From assembly GCF_016464365.1 (NCBI RefSeq), contig NZ_JADCUC010000004.1:124001-188000 (forward strand): 64,000 nt of DNA, read 5' to 3'. This document shows, piece after piece, positions 8,826-16,763 of this stretch (position 1 is the stretch's first letter; each line of letters starts with the position of its first letter). This DNA comes from Sandaracinobacteroides hominis (lineage in GTDB: Bacteria; Pseudomonadota; Alphaproteobacteria; Sphingomonadales; Sphingomonadaceae). The notes under the pieces were generated by a model. It was not told the DNA's origin. It saw only the letters and a list, made by a program, of their open reading frames with translations, and did no database searches. The translations under genes and the position numbers were made by a program.

Positions 8826-9673
8826 GCGGCGGCGCCTTCCTCGCCATCGACTGGGGCACCAGCAACCGCAGGGTCTGGCGCCTCGAAGGCGGCGACATCA
8901 CCGCCACCGAACGCGACGGCAAGGGCGCCGGCCAGCTGAAGCCACAGGATTATCCCGCCGAGCTCGCCGCGATCCGCGCCCGGCTCGGCGACCTTCCCGT
9001 CCGTATCGCCGGCATGGCCGGTTCCACCGTCGGCTGGCGAGAAGCGCCCTATGCACCGCTGCCGGCCGGCCTCGCCGACCTTCGGGCGCGGCTGCTCCAT
9101 GTCGACACCCGCACCGCCATCGTCCCCGGCGTGGCGGCAGCGGCAGACATCATGCGCGGCGAGGAAGTGCAGGTCCTCGGCGCCGTTGCAGCCGGCCTGG
9201 TGCCGCCGGATGCCCTCGTGGTGCAACCAGGCACCCACAGCAAATGGGCTAGGCTGGAGGGCGGCCGCATAGCCGATTTCACCACCGCGATGACCGGCGA
9301 GCTCTACGCCCTGCTGCGCCAGCACAGCCTGCTCGCCCGCCAGCTCGCCGGGCAAGACGCCACCCCCGGCACGGCCTTCCTCAGCGGTGTGGCAGAGGGC
9401 GCCCGCCGCGATCTGGCCGCCAGCCTCTTCTCCATCCGCGCCCGCAGCGTGCTGGGCCTCGCGCCGGATTCGGATGCCGCCTCCTATGCTTCCGGCCTGC
9501 TCATCGGCGCCGAAGTCGCAGCGCAAATGCCCAGCGGCGCACATGTCCACCTGCTCGCAAACCCGCCGCTTTCAACGCTCTATGCCACCGCCATCGAAGT
9601 GCTTGGCGGCAGCACCACACAGGTCGACAGCGAAACCGCCTTCCTCGCCGGCATCCGGGAACTGCAGCCATGA
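8819..9673 (+). CDS. dgoK: 2-dehydro-3-deoxygalactonokinase
   Basis: A 284-residue cytoplasmic kinase phosphorylating 2-keto-3-deoxygalactonate at C6 in the De Ley-Doudoroff galactose pathway. The N-terminal phosphate-binding motif FLAIDWGTSNRRVWRL, central MAGSTVGWREAPYAPLP, MRGEEVQVLGA and QPGTHSKWARLEGGRI are typical of DgoK (~290 aa). No ATG fits; GTG at 8819 overlaps the symporter stop and gives a full-length N-terminus. The stop overlaps the aldolase start (ATGA), indicating tight coupling with the next step. Confidence 0.92.
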   Translation: MVSGGAFLAIDWGTSNRRVWRLEGGDITATERDGKGAGQLKPQDYPAELAAIRARLGDLPVRIAGMAGSTVGWREAPYAPLPAGLADLRARLLHVDTRTAIVPGVAAAADIMRGEEVQVLGAVAAGLVPPDALVVQPGTHSKWARLEGGRIADFTTAMTGELYALLRQHSLLARQLAGQDATPGTAFLSGVAEGARRDLAASLFSIRARSVLGLAPDSDAASYASGLLIGAEVAAQMPSGAHVHLLANPPLSTLYATAIEVLGGSTTQVDSETAFLAGIRELQP

Positions 9674-10299
9674 CCTTCGAGCAAGCCTTCGCCCGGTTCC
9701 CGCTCGTCGCCATCCTGCGCGGCCTCACCCCCGAAACGGCAGATGCAATCGGCGACACGCTGGTCGAATCCGGCTTCACCCTGATCGAGGTGCCGCTGAA
9801 TTCGCCGCGCCCCCTCGACAGCATCGAACGGCTGTCCAGCCGTCTCGGCACCGCCGCAGTCCTCGGCGCCGGCACCGTCCTCGATCCGGCCGATGTCGCC
9901 CGCGTGCAATCGGCCGGCGGCAGCCTCATCATCTCGCCCGATTGCAACCCGGCCGTCATCGCCGAAGCCGCCAGCCGCCAGCTCATCGGCATCCCCGGCA
10001 TCGCCACCCCCAGCGAAGCCTTCGCGGCACTGCGCGCTGGTGCCACCGCGCTGAAGCTGTTCCCGGCAGAGGCAGCGTCGCCAGCCGTGCTGAAGGCGAT
10101 GCGCGCCGTCCTCCCCACCGCCACCCGCGTCCTGCCGGTGGGTGGAATCACCCCCGCCAACATGGCGCCATGGCTGGCTGCAGGCGCCGCCGGCTTCGGC
10201 CTCGGCTCGGCGCTGTTCCGCCCCGGTCTGGAGCCATCGGAGGTCGCGACAAACGCCGCCGATTTCCGCACCGCCTGGGACAATCTCCGCCAGGCCTGA
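9670..10299 (+). CDS. dgoA: 2-dehydro-3-deoxy-6-phosphogalactonate aldolase
   Basis: A 209-residue class I aldolase of the KDPG/KDPGal family that splits KDPGal to pyruvate and glyceraldehyde-3-phosphate. Visible motifs are LVAILRGLTPETA (with the family's Arg), LIEVPLNSPRPLDSI, VLGAGTV, SPDCNP and ALKLFPAE, with the Schiff-base lysine at ~129, and PVGGITPANM. The LNSP form after the VP motif is typical of KDPGal rather than KDPG aldolases. It is the last gene of the symporter-dgoK-dgoA operon. A small stem-loop without a T-run (10333-10360) follows. Confidence 0.92.
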   Translation: MTFEQAFARFPLVAILRGLTPETADAIGDTLVESGFTLIEVPLNSPRPLDSIERLSSRLGTAAVLGAGTVLDPADVARVQSAGGSLIISPDCNPAVIAEAASRQLIGIPGIATPSEAFAALRAGATALKLFPAEAASPAVLKAMRAVLPTATRVLPVGGITPANMAPWLAAGAAGFGLGSALFRPGLEPSEVATNAADFRTAWDNLRQA

Positions 10300-10405
10300 A
10301 GCGGCCTATTGTCTGATATTGCAGCGAACCATGGCAATCGCCCGACAGGCGACGATTGCCCGGAAGGCACTGATGCAAGGCGGCCACACCAACCGGCAGA
10401 AATGA

Positions 10406-10418
10406 TTTATACGATAAA
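10406..10418. promoter_or_regulatory. Putative GntR/FadR operator, copy 2 (TonB receptor promoter)
   Basis: TTTATACGATAAA is a perfect 5-bp inverted repeat around ACG. It matches the site at 7185-7197, with 16 of 18 bases shared over the extended site. It lies ~210 bp upstream of the TonB receptor start and links the receptor/glycosidase operon to the same regulator as the symporter operon. The 325-bp gap 10300-10624 contains this and the two palindromes described next, but no gene. Confidence 0.7.
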
Positions 10419-10431
10419 CCTGTTTACAGTC

Positions 10432-10455
10432 ACCGTTCAAAACGGTAGCGCTATC
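10432..10455. promoter_or_regulatory. Overlapping palindromes, including a LacI-type operator
   Basis: Two palindromes overlap by 3 bp: ACCGTT-CAA-AACGGT (10432-10446, perfect arms) and GGTAGCGCTATC (10444-10455, one mismatch from the palindrome GGTAGCGCTACC). The second has the CG-centred form typical of LacI-family operators. No LacI gene is in the window, so the regulator would be encoded elsewhere. Confidence 0.6.
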
Positions 10456-10624
10456 ATTCGGAGTGGTGGTGGCTGATTCCGCCGGTGTATCTGCGGTCGG
10501 TCGCTAACGAAAAAATGCGGAATGAAACTGCGTCCGGATGGTCGGGCCACCCCCAAGGGGGCGCGTCGGATCCGGCACCGAAATCAATGTTGATGCGCCG
10601 CAAAGGCGTCAAGGGGAGTGGATA

Positions 10625-13600
10625 ATGGCCAGTTTCGATCGGGATACCACAGTCGCATCCGGGGCTTCGGGCGGCGGCACCCGCCTGTTGCTGTCGGGCG
10701 CTTCCATCTGCGTGATGGCTGTCTCGCTGCTTGCCCTTCCGGCCCACGCGCAAACGGCGCCCGGCGTCGCCGCCGCGGCAGATGCCCCGGCTTCTCCGGG
10801 CGACGGCGAGGAAATCGTCGTCACCGGCCTGCGCGCCGCCGCCACCAACGCCCGCAACATCAAGAAGAACGCCGAGGTCATCGTCGATTCGGTGACCGCG
10901 TCCGATATCGGCTCGCTGCCGGACCGCTCCGTGTCCGAAGCCCTGCAGCGCATCCCCGGCGTCACCCTGCAACGCACCAACGAAAACCGCGATCCGGCCC
11001 GATTGGCCGCTGAAGGCGGCGGCATCTTCGTGCGCGGCCTCTCCTGGGTCCGCTCCGAGCTCAACGGCCGCGATACCTTCTCCGCCTCCAACGGCCGTTC
11101 GCTCAGCTTTGAGGATATTTCCGCCGATCTCGTCGCCGGGGTGGACGTCTACAAGAACCCGTCCGCCGACATGATCGAGGGCGGCGTCGGCGGCGTCGTC
11201 AACCTGCGCACCCGCAAGCCGCTTTCGGAAAGGGGCCAGATCATCGCCCTCTCCGGCGACTACAATTATGGCGACCTGCGCGGAAAGGGCTGGTTCTCCG
11301 GCAACGCCCTCTATTCCAACAAGTGGGATGTCTCCGGCGGCGAATTCGGTATCCTCTTCTCCGGCAGCATCAACAACATAGGCAACCGCACCGATTCCAT
11401 CCAGCTCGGCCGCTACGAGCCGCTGACGCCGAATGCCACCAACGCCACACCCAACATGGTCGCCGGCACCACCTACTATATGCCCAACTCCGTCGGCTTC
11501 CGCCGCATCGACTGGGATCAGCGCCGCGTCGCCCTGAACGGCGTCGTGCAGGTGCGCCCGATCCCGGAAATGACCTTCACCTTCGAAGGCGTCTACGCCA
11601 AGGCCACCCCGCGCGACATCGAGAATGCCGTGGGCAGCGTCACCAATCCGGCCAGCATGACCAACCCGAACTACAAGTTCGACGATCGCAACGTGCTGGT
11701 GGAGGGCGAACTGACCGCCGAGCCGCTTACCTTCAACACCCGCTATGGCAAGCAGGACAAGGTTACCCAGGATTATTCGATCAACTGGTCCTACGATATC
11801 AGCGATCGATTCACGATCTCGGCGGATGTCCAGCGCGTGCATTCCACCGCCAAGATCCTCTCGATGACCTCCTTCACCCAGTTCGGCGTCAAGGAGGGCT
11901 TCTACAACGGCGCCCGCCCGACGATCAGCTGGGAAACCGGCGGCAACTCCCCCAGCATGACGGTGACCGAAGCCGGCGCTCCGCTCGCGGACAAGTCCAA
12001 CTACTGGTGGGCCGCCGCGATGGACCATATCGAGGATAACGAGGCCGGTTCCTGGGCGCAGCGCGCCGACATCGACTACCGCTTCGACGAGGGCGGTTTC
12101 CTGAAGTCGCTGAAGGCCGGCGTCCGCTTCACCCAGAAGAACTCGATCACCCGCCAGACCGGCTGGAACTGGGCCCTGCTCAGCCAGCAGCAGTGGGGCG
12201 GCGGCCCCAATGCGGTATTCCTCGACGAACAGGGCAATCCGCCAAACGGCGACCTCCCTAATCAGGTCGAGCTGTTCAACTACAACAACTTCTTCCGCGG
12301 CAAGATCGCCGTCCCGACTGCCGGCTGGTTCGGCACCCCGGATCTCGTCCACAACAATGTCGCCGCCTATGACTATCTGAAGAGCACGCTGAGCGCCGGC
12401 TGGGGCTGGTCGCCGCTCACGCCGGCCAGCTACGAAACGGCAACCGGCGGCGCCGACAATGTCACCGGCGGCATCACCAACCAGGCCGAGGAAACCAAGG
12501 CCGCCTATGCGCTGCTGCGCTTCGGCTCGCCGGATTCCGGCGAAAGGGGCACTTTCGACGGCAACATCGGCATCCGCTACGTCCGCACCGACAACACCGC
12601 CACCGGCACGCTGATCGTGAACCCGGTGACCAACAGCCTGCCTGCCTGCATCGCCGCGCACCCGGGCAACCCGGCCGCCTGCCAGCCTCTGGCAGAAGCC
12701 GTCGCCTTCACCGGCGGCGGCGGCGGCATCCGGCTCGACGACCAGAGCTACAAGAACAAGTACGAAAACTGGCTGCCCACCTTCAACTTCCGCTATTTCG
12801 CAACCGACGAGGTGCAGCTCCGCTTCGCCATCGGCCAGGCGATGGTCCGTCCGAACTTCGCGCAGATGGTGCCGTTCAACTCGCTCAGCTTCAACTTCAA
12901 CAGCGATGGCACACCGCCAGCCGTCGCCGCCCGCACGGGCACCGGCGGCAACCCCTATCTGAAGCCGACGATCGCCACCCAGATCGACTTCAGCGCCGAA
13001 TGGTATCACGGCGCCTCGAACAGCCTCACGATCGCGCTGTTCTACAAGGACATCAAGGACTTCGTCTATGCAGGCGTCGCCCAGGAATCCTTCACCAACA
13101 ACGGCCAGACGGTCACCTTCGACGTCACCCGCAACATGAACGGCCCCAGCGGCAAGGTGAAGGGCTTCGAACTCGCCGCCCAGCAGTTCGCCGATTTCCT
13201 GCCCGGCGGCTGGGCCGGCATCGGCATCCAGGCCAACTACACCTTCGTCGACTCCACCGGCGGCTCCAACCTCGCCGTCAACTCGCTCGATCCCAACCAG
13301 ATCGTGAACGCCGATCGCCCGCTGCCGCTCGAAGGCATGTCGAAGCACAGCTTCAACCTCGCCGGCATGTATGAAATGTTCGGCATTTCCGCCCGCCTCG
13401 CCTACAACTGGCGCTCGAAATACCTGCTCACCACGTCGGCGGCGAACCTCAACGCCCCGGTCTGGTTCGAGGATTTCGGCCAGCTCGACGGCTCGCTGCA
13501 ATATCAGTTCACCAAGAATCTGAAGGCCGGCATCCAGATCACCAACCTGCTCAACGCCCGCACCTACCTCGATGTCGGCGGCACCGATCTGCACCCGCGC

Positions 13601-13657
13601 TACAGCTGGACGGATACCGATCGGCGCATCGCCTTCCGTGCCAACCTGCTATTCTGA
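10625..13657 (+). CDS. TonB-dependent receptor (TonB-Xanth-Caul type)
   Basis: A 1010-residue outer-membrane active transporter for oligosaccharides. A signal sequence of ~43 residues ends at LLALPAHAQ. A TonB-box-like region (GEEIVVTGLR) and the plug domain follow (VTASDIGSLPDRSVSEALQRIPGVTLQR, DMIEGGVGGVVNLRTRKP), then a long barrel ending in an aromatic-terminated strand (RIAFRANLLF). The ATG at 10625 has AAGGGGAG 8 nt upstream. It heads the halogenase/GH35/GH31 gene set but is separated from it by a strong terminator-like hairpin, which would favour high receptor expression. Context suggests xyloglucan-type oligosaccharides as cargo. Confidence 0.92.
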   Translation: MASFDRDTTVASGASGGGTRLLLSGASICVMAVSLLALPAHAQTAPGVAAAADAPASPGDGEEIVVTGLRAAATNARNIKKNAEVIVDSVTASDIGSLPDRSVSEALQRIPGVTLQRTNENRDPARLAAEGGGIFVRGLSWVRSELNGRDTFSASNGRSLSFEDISADLVAGVDVYKNPSADMIEGGVGGVVNLRTRKPLSERGQIIALSGDYNYGDLRGKGWFSGNALYSNKWDVSGGEFGILFSGSINNIGNRTDSIQLGRYEPLTPNATNATPNMVAGTTYYMPNSVGFRRIDWDQRRVALNGVVQVRPIPEMTFTFEGVYAKATPRDIENAVGSVTNPASMTNPNYKFDDRNVLVEGELTAEPLTFNTRYGKQDKVTQDYSINWSYDISDRFTISADVQRVHSTAKILSMTSFTQFGVKEGFYNGARPTISWETGGNSPSMTVTEAGAPLADKSNYWWAAAMDHIEDNEAGSWAQRADIDYRFDEGGFLKSLKAGVRFTQKNSITRQTGWNWALLSQQQWGGGPNAVFLDEQGNPPNGDLPNQVELFNYNNFFRGKIAVPTAGWFGTPDLVHNNVAAYDYLKSTLSAGWGWSPLTPASYETATGGADNVTGGITNQAEETKAAYALLRFGSPDSGERGTFDGNIGIRYVRTDNTATGTLIVNPVTNSLPACIAAHPGNPAACQPLAEAVAFTGGGGGIRLDDQSYKNKYENWLPTFNFRYFATDEVQLRFAIGQAMVRPNFAQMVPFNSLSFNFNSDGTPPAVAARTGTGGNPYLKPTIATQIDFSAEWYHGASNSLTIALFYKDIKDFVYAGVAQESFTNNGQTVTFDVTRNMNGPSGKVKGFELAAQQFADFLPGGWAGIGIQANYTFVDSTGGSNLAVNSLDPNQIVNADRPLPLEGMSKHSFNLAGMYEMFGISARLAYNWRSKYLLTTSAANLNAPVWFEDFGQLDGSLQYQFTKNLKAGIQITNLLNARTYLDVGGTDLHPRYSWTDTDRRIAFRANLLF

Positions 13658-13674
13658 TACCCACCCCGAACCCT

Positions 13675-13707
13675 GGACAGCCGGGCCTCCCCCGGCTGTC
13701 CGCTTTT
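13675..13707 (+). terminator. Intrinsic terminator/attenuator after the TonB receptor
   Basis: A perfect 11-bp stem (13675-13685 with 13691-13701, 5-nt loop) is followed within 2 nt by TTTT. It lies between the TonB receptor and the first halogenase gene. Partial read-through would give less of the downstream enzymes than of the receptor. Confidence 0.8.
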
Positions 13708-13725
13708 CGGGAGATGGATAAGCGC

Positions 13726-15231
13726 ATGTCCGACCACCCCATCGCCAAGGTCCTCATCGTCGGCGGCGGCACCGCCGGATGGATGAGCGCCGCGCTCCTC
13801 GCCCGCTTCCTCAAGGGAACAGATACCCGGATCACCCTCCTCGAATCCGAGGAGATCGGCACCGTCGGCGTCGGCGAAGCCACCGTCCCCCTGCTGCACC
13901 AGTTCAACGCCGCGCTGGGCCTCAACGAAAATGAATTCGTCGCCGCCACCAACGGCAGCTTCAAGCTCGGCATCGGCTTCCGCGACTGGGGCCATGTCGG
14001 CAATCATTTCTTCCACGGCTTCGGCGACCATGGCGCCGCCATCGACGGCCTCTCGCCGCACCACCACTGGCTCGCCGCCGGCCAGCCCTTTCCCATCGAC
14101 GAGCTGTCACTCTCCGCCGCCATCGCCGCCCGCGGCCGCTTCGCGCCGCCCGCCGCAGACAGCCGGCAACTGGCGGCAGACTATGCCTATGCCTTCCACT
14201 TCGACGCCGCCCTCTATGCCCGCTACCTGCGCACCTACGCAGAAAACCGCGGCGTAACCCGCATCGAAGGCCGCCTCACCAGCACCGCGCTCGACCCCCG
14301 GACGGGCCACGTCGCCAGCGTCACCCTTGCCGACGGCCGCACCCTCGCCGCCGACCTCTTCCTCGACTGCTCCGGTTTCGCCGGCCTCCTCATCGAACAG
14401 GCCCTCCAGACCGGCTACGAAGACTGGACCCACTGGCTCCCGGTAGACCGCGCCGTCGTCGTCCCCACCAGCCGCGCCGGCCCGCCGCCATCCGCCACCC
14501 TCTCCACCGCCAAGGAGGCCGGCTGGCAGTGGCGCATCCCCCTCCAGCACCGCGAGGGCAACGGCCACGTCTATTCCAGCGCCTTCACCACAGACGACCG
14601 CGCCCGCGACGTCCTGCTCGCCGGGATCGCGGGCGAACCGCTCGCCGAAACCCGGATCCTGCGCTTCACCACCGGCCGCCGCCGCCGGTTCTGGAACCGC
14701 AACGTCGTCGCCATCGGCCTCTCGGGCGGCTTCCTGGAGCCGCTCGAATCGACCAGCATCCAGCTCATCCAGACCTCGCTCTTCCGCCTCACCGAACTCT
14801 TCCCCGACCGCAACTTCGCGCCCGAACTGGCCGACCGCTTCAACCGCGAAACCATCAACGAGTATGAGCGCGTCCGCGACTTCCTGATCCTCCACTACAG
14901 CCCCAGCCAACGGCCCGAGCCGCTCTGGCGCCACGTCGCCAACATGGCCCTCCCGGACACCCTCAGCGCCAAGCTGGAAGCATGGAAGGCCCAGGCCGAA
15001 ATCCCGCTGCTCGAACAGGAAAGCTACCGCGAACCCAGCTGGGTCTCGATCCTCCTCGGCAATGGTATCGTCCCACACACCAGCGCCAGCAGCGCCGACC
15101 CCAGCCTGATCGCCCGCACGCTGGCCAACCGCCGCCGCGACATCGCCCACCTCGCAGACTCACTCCCCCTGCACGCCGCCTATATCCGCCGCCATTGCGC
15201 CGCCCCCGACAGCCTCGGCGAAGCCGCATGA
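13726..15231 (+). CDS. Flavin-dependent tryptophan halogenase-family protein 1
   Basis: A 501-residue FADH2-dependent halogenase homologue. It has an N-terminal FAD-binding GGGTAGW motif (~13), GVGEATVP, the FKLGI segment containing the lysine that corresponds to the catalytic Lys of PrnA-type enzymes, the WQWRIP halogenase signature (~265), and GFLEPLESTSI with the conserved Glu. Catalytic residues look intact. The start at 13726 is preferred to 13714 because the only Shine-Dalgarno (GGGAG) abuts the latter, but 13714 is possible. It is coupled (ATGA) to a second paralogue. Such genes are common beside sphingomonad/caulobacter TonB receptors, and their natural substrates are mostly unknown. 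Confidence 0.88.
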   Translation: MSDHPIAKVLIVGGGTAGWMSAALLARFLKGTDTRITLLESEEIGTVGVGEATVPLLHQFNAALGLNENEFVAATNGSFKLGIGFRDWGHVGNHFFHGFGDHGAAIDGLSPHHHWLAAGQPFPIDELSLSAAIAARGRFAPPAADSRQLAADYAYAFHFDAALYARYLRTYAENRGVTRIEGRLTSTALDPRTGHVASVTLADGRTLAADLFLDCSGFAGLLIEQALQTGYEDWTHWLPVDRAVVVPTSRAGPPPSATLSTAKEAGWQWRIPLQHREGNGHVYSSAFTTDDRARDVLLAGIAGEPLAETRILRFTTGRRRRFWNRNVVAIGLSGGFLEPLESTSIQLIQTSLFRLTELFPDRNFAPELADRFNRETINEYERVRDFLILHYSPSQRPEPLWRHVANMALPDTLSAKLEAWKAQAEIPLLEQESYREPSWVSILLGNGIVPHTSASSADPSLIARTLANRRRDIAHLADSLPLHAAYIRRHCAAPDSLGEAA

Positions 15232-16763
15232 GCGCTGAGCCCGTCCGCCAGATCGTCATCGCCGGCGGCGGCAGCGCCGGCTGGATGGCCGCCGCCGCGC
15301 TCGCCACCCTCGTCCCCGGCGTCCGCATCACGCTCGTCGAATCCGACGAGATCGGCATCGTCGGCGTCGGCGAGGCCAGCATCCCGCCCATCCACCTGTT
15401 CAACGGCCTGATCGGCCTCGCCGAAGACGAATTCGTCAAGGCAACGCAGGCCACCTTCAAGCTCGGAATCGAGTTCGTCGGCTGGCTGAACCAGGGCCAC
15501 CGCTACTTCCACCCCTTCGGCCGCTATGGCGACGATTTCGGCGCCGCCCCCTTTCACCAGCATTGGCTCCGCGCCCGCCAGCTTGGCGACCCAAGCCCGT
15601 TTGCCGCCTATTCCCTTACCACGCAGGCGGCCATGCTCGGCCGCTTCCAGCGCCCCGGCGACGATCCACGCTCGATCTTCTCCACCTTCTCCTACGCCTT
15701 CCATTTCGACGCCGCGCTCTATGCCCGGCACCTGCGCTCCGTCGCCACCGAACGCGGCGTCCTGCGCCGCGAAGGCAAGATCGCCCATGTCGAGCTGAAC
15801 CCCGAAAACGGCCACATCGCCGCCCTCGAGCTCGACGACGGCGGCCGCCTGGCCGGGGACCTGTTCCTCGATTGCACCGGCTTCCGCTCGCTCCTTCTCG
15901 GCGAAGCACTCGGCGTCCCCTATCACGACTGGACGCGCTACCTCCCCTGCAACCGGGCACTCGCCGTCCCCAGCGGCAAGGTGCCGGAAACCACGCCCTT
16001 CACCCGCTCCACCGCGCATAAGGCCGGCTGGCAATGGCGCATCCCGCTGCAGCACCGCACCGGCAACGGCATCGTCTATTCCAGTGCCCATCTCTCCGAC
16101 GACGAGGCAGCCGCCACCCTGCTCGCAAACCTCGACAGCCAGCCGCTCGACGATCCCCGCCCGCTCCGCTTCACCACCGGCCGCCGCGACAGCTTCTGGC
16201 ACGGCAACTGCATCGCGCTGGGCCTCGCCTCGGGCTTTCTGGAGCCGCTGGAATCGACCAGCATCCACCTCATTCAGTCGGGCATCACCCGCCTGCTGCA
16301 CTGGTTCCCAGACGCCCGTTTCGATCCGCGCATCGCGGCTGAATACAACCGCCAGACCGTGATCGAGTTCGAGCGCGTCCGCGACTTCCTCGTCCTCCAC
16401 TATAGGGCCAACGAGCGCACGGACTCCGATTTCTGGCGCAGCTGCCGCGAGATGCAGATCCCCGATACGCTGGCCGACAAGATCGAGATGTTCCGCCTCT
16501 CCGGCCGGCTGCTCCCGCGCGAGCTGGACGTCTTTCAGGAGGCAAGCTGGCTCGCGGTATTGCTGGGGCAGGGCATAGACCCCATCGGCCACGACCCGCT
16601 GGCAGACGACCGCCGCCCCACCGAACTGGACCGTATCCTCACCGGCATGCGCGGCGCAGTCGCCAGCGCCGCCCAAGCCATGCCCACGCAATCGCAATGG
16701 ATCGACGCCCACTGCCGGGCGCCTCAACTCACACCCGGAAAGGAACTCGATGCGGTTTGGTAG
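15228..16763 (+). CDS. Flavin-dependent tryptophan halogenase-family protein 2
   Basis: A 511-residue paralogue of the preceding gene with the same landmarks: GGGSAGW (~14), GVGEASIP, TFKLGIEF with the candidate catalytic lysine, GWQWRIPLQHR, and GFLEPLESTSIHLIQ. Its ATG overlaps the upstream stop (ATGA). Its own 3' end overlaps the GH35 start by 14 bp, so halogenases and glycosidase are translated from one message. Whether the pair makes a halogenated product, or has been recruited for another oxidation tied to carbohydrate uptake, cannot be read from sequence. Confidence 0.88.
   Translation: MSAEPVRQIVIAGGGSAGWMAAAALATLVPGVRITLVESDEIGIVGVGEASIPPIHLFNGLIGLAEDEFVKATQATFKLGIEFVGWLNQGHRYFHPFGRYGDDFGAAPFHQHWLRARQLGDPSPFAAYSLTTQAAMLGRFQRPGDDPRSIFSTFSYAFHFDAALYARHLRSVATERGVLRREGKIAHVELNPENGHIAALELDDGGRLAGDLFLDCTGFRSLLLGEALGVPYHDWTRYLPCNRALAVPSGKVPETTPFTRSTAHKAGWQWRIPLQHRTGNGIVYSSAHLSDDEAAATLLANLDSQPLDDPRPLRFTTGRRDSFWHGNCIALGLASGFLEPLESTSIHLIQSGITRLLHWFPDARFDPRIAAEYNRQTVIEFERVRDFLVLHYRANERTDSDFWRSCREMQIPDTLADKIEMFRLSGRLLPRELDVFQEASWLAVLLGQGIDPIGHDPLADDRRPTELDRILTGMRGAVASAAQAMPTQSQWIDAHCRAPQLTPGKELDAVW

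Noticed and set aside
10333-10360. Stem-loop after dgoA as an intrinsic terminator
   Set aside because: The 8-bp arms are perfect but no T-run follows; it could be a Rho-dependent or processing site, so it is not listed as a terminator.
10454-13594. 1046-codon minus-strand ORF opposite the TonB receptor
   Set aside because: Shadow of the receptor gene in GC-rich codon usage; no domain, no ribosome binding site, low-complexity composition.
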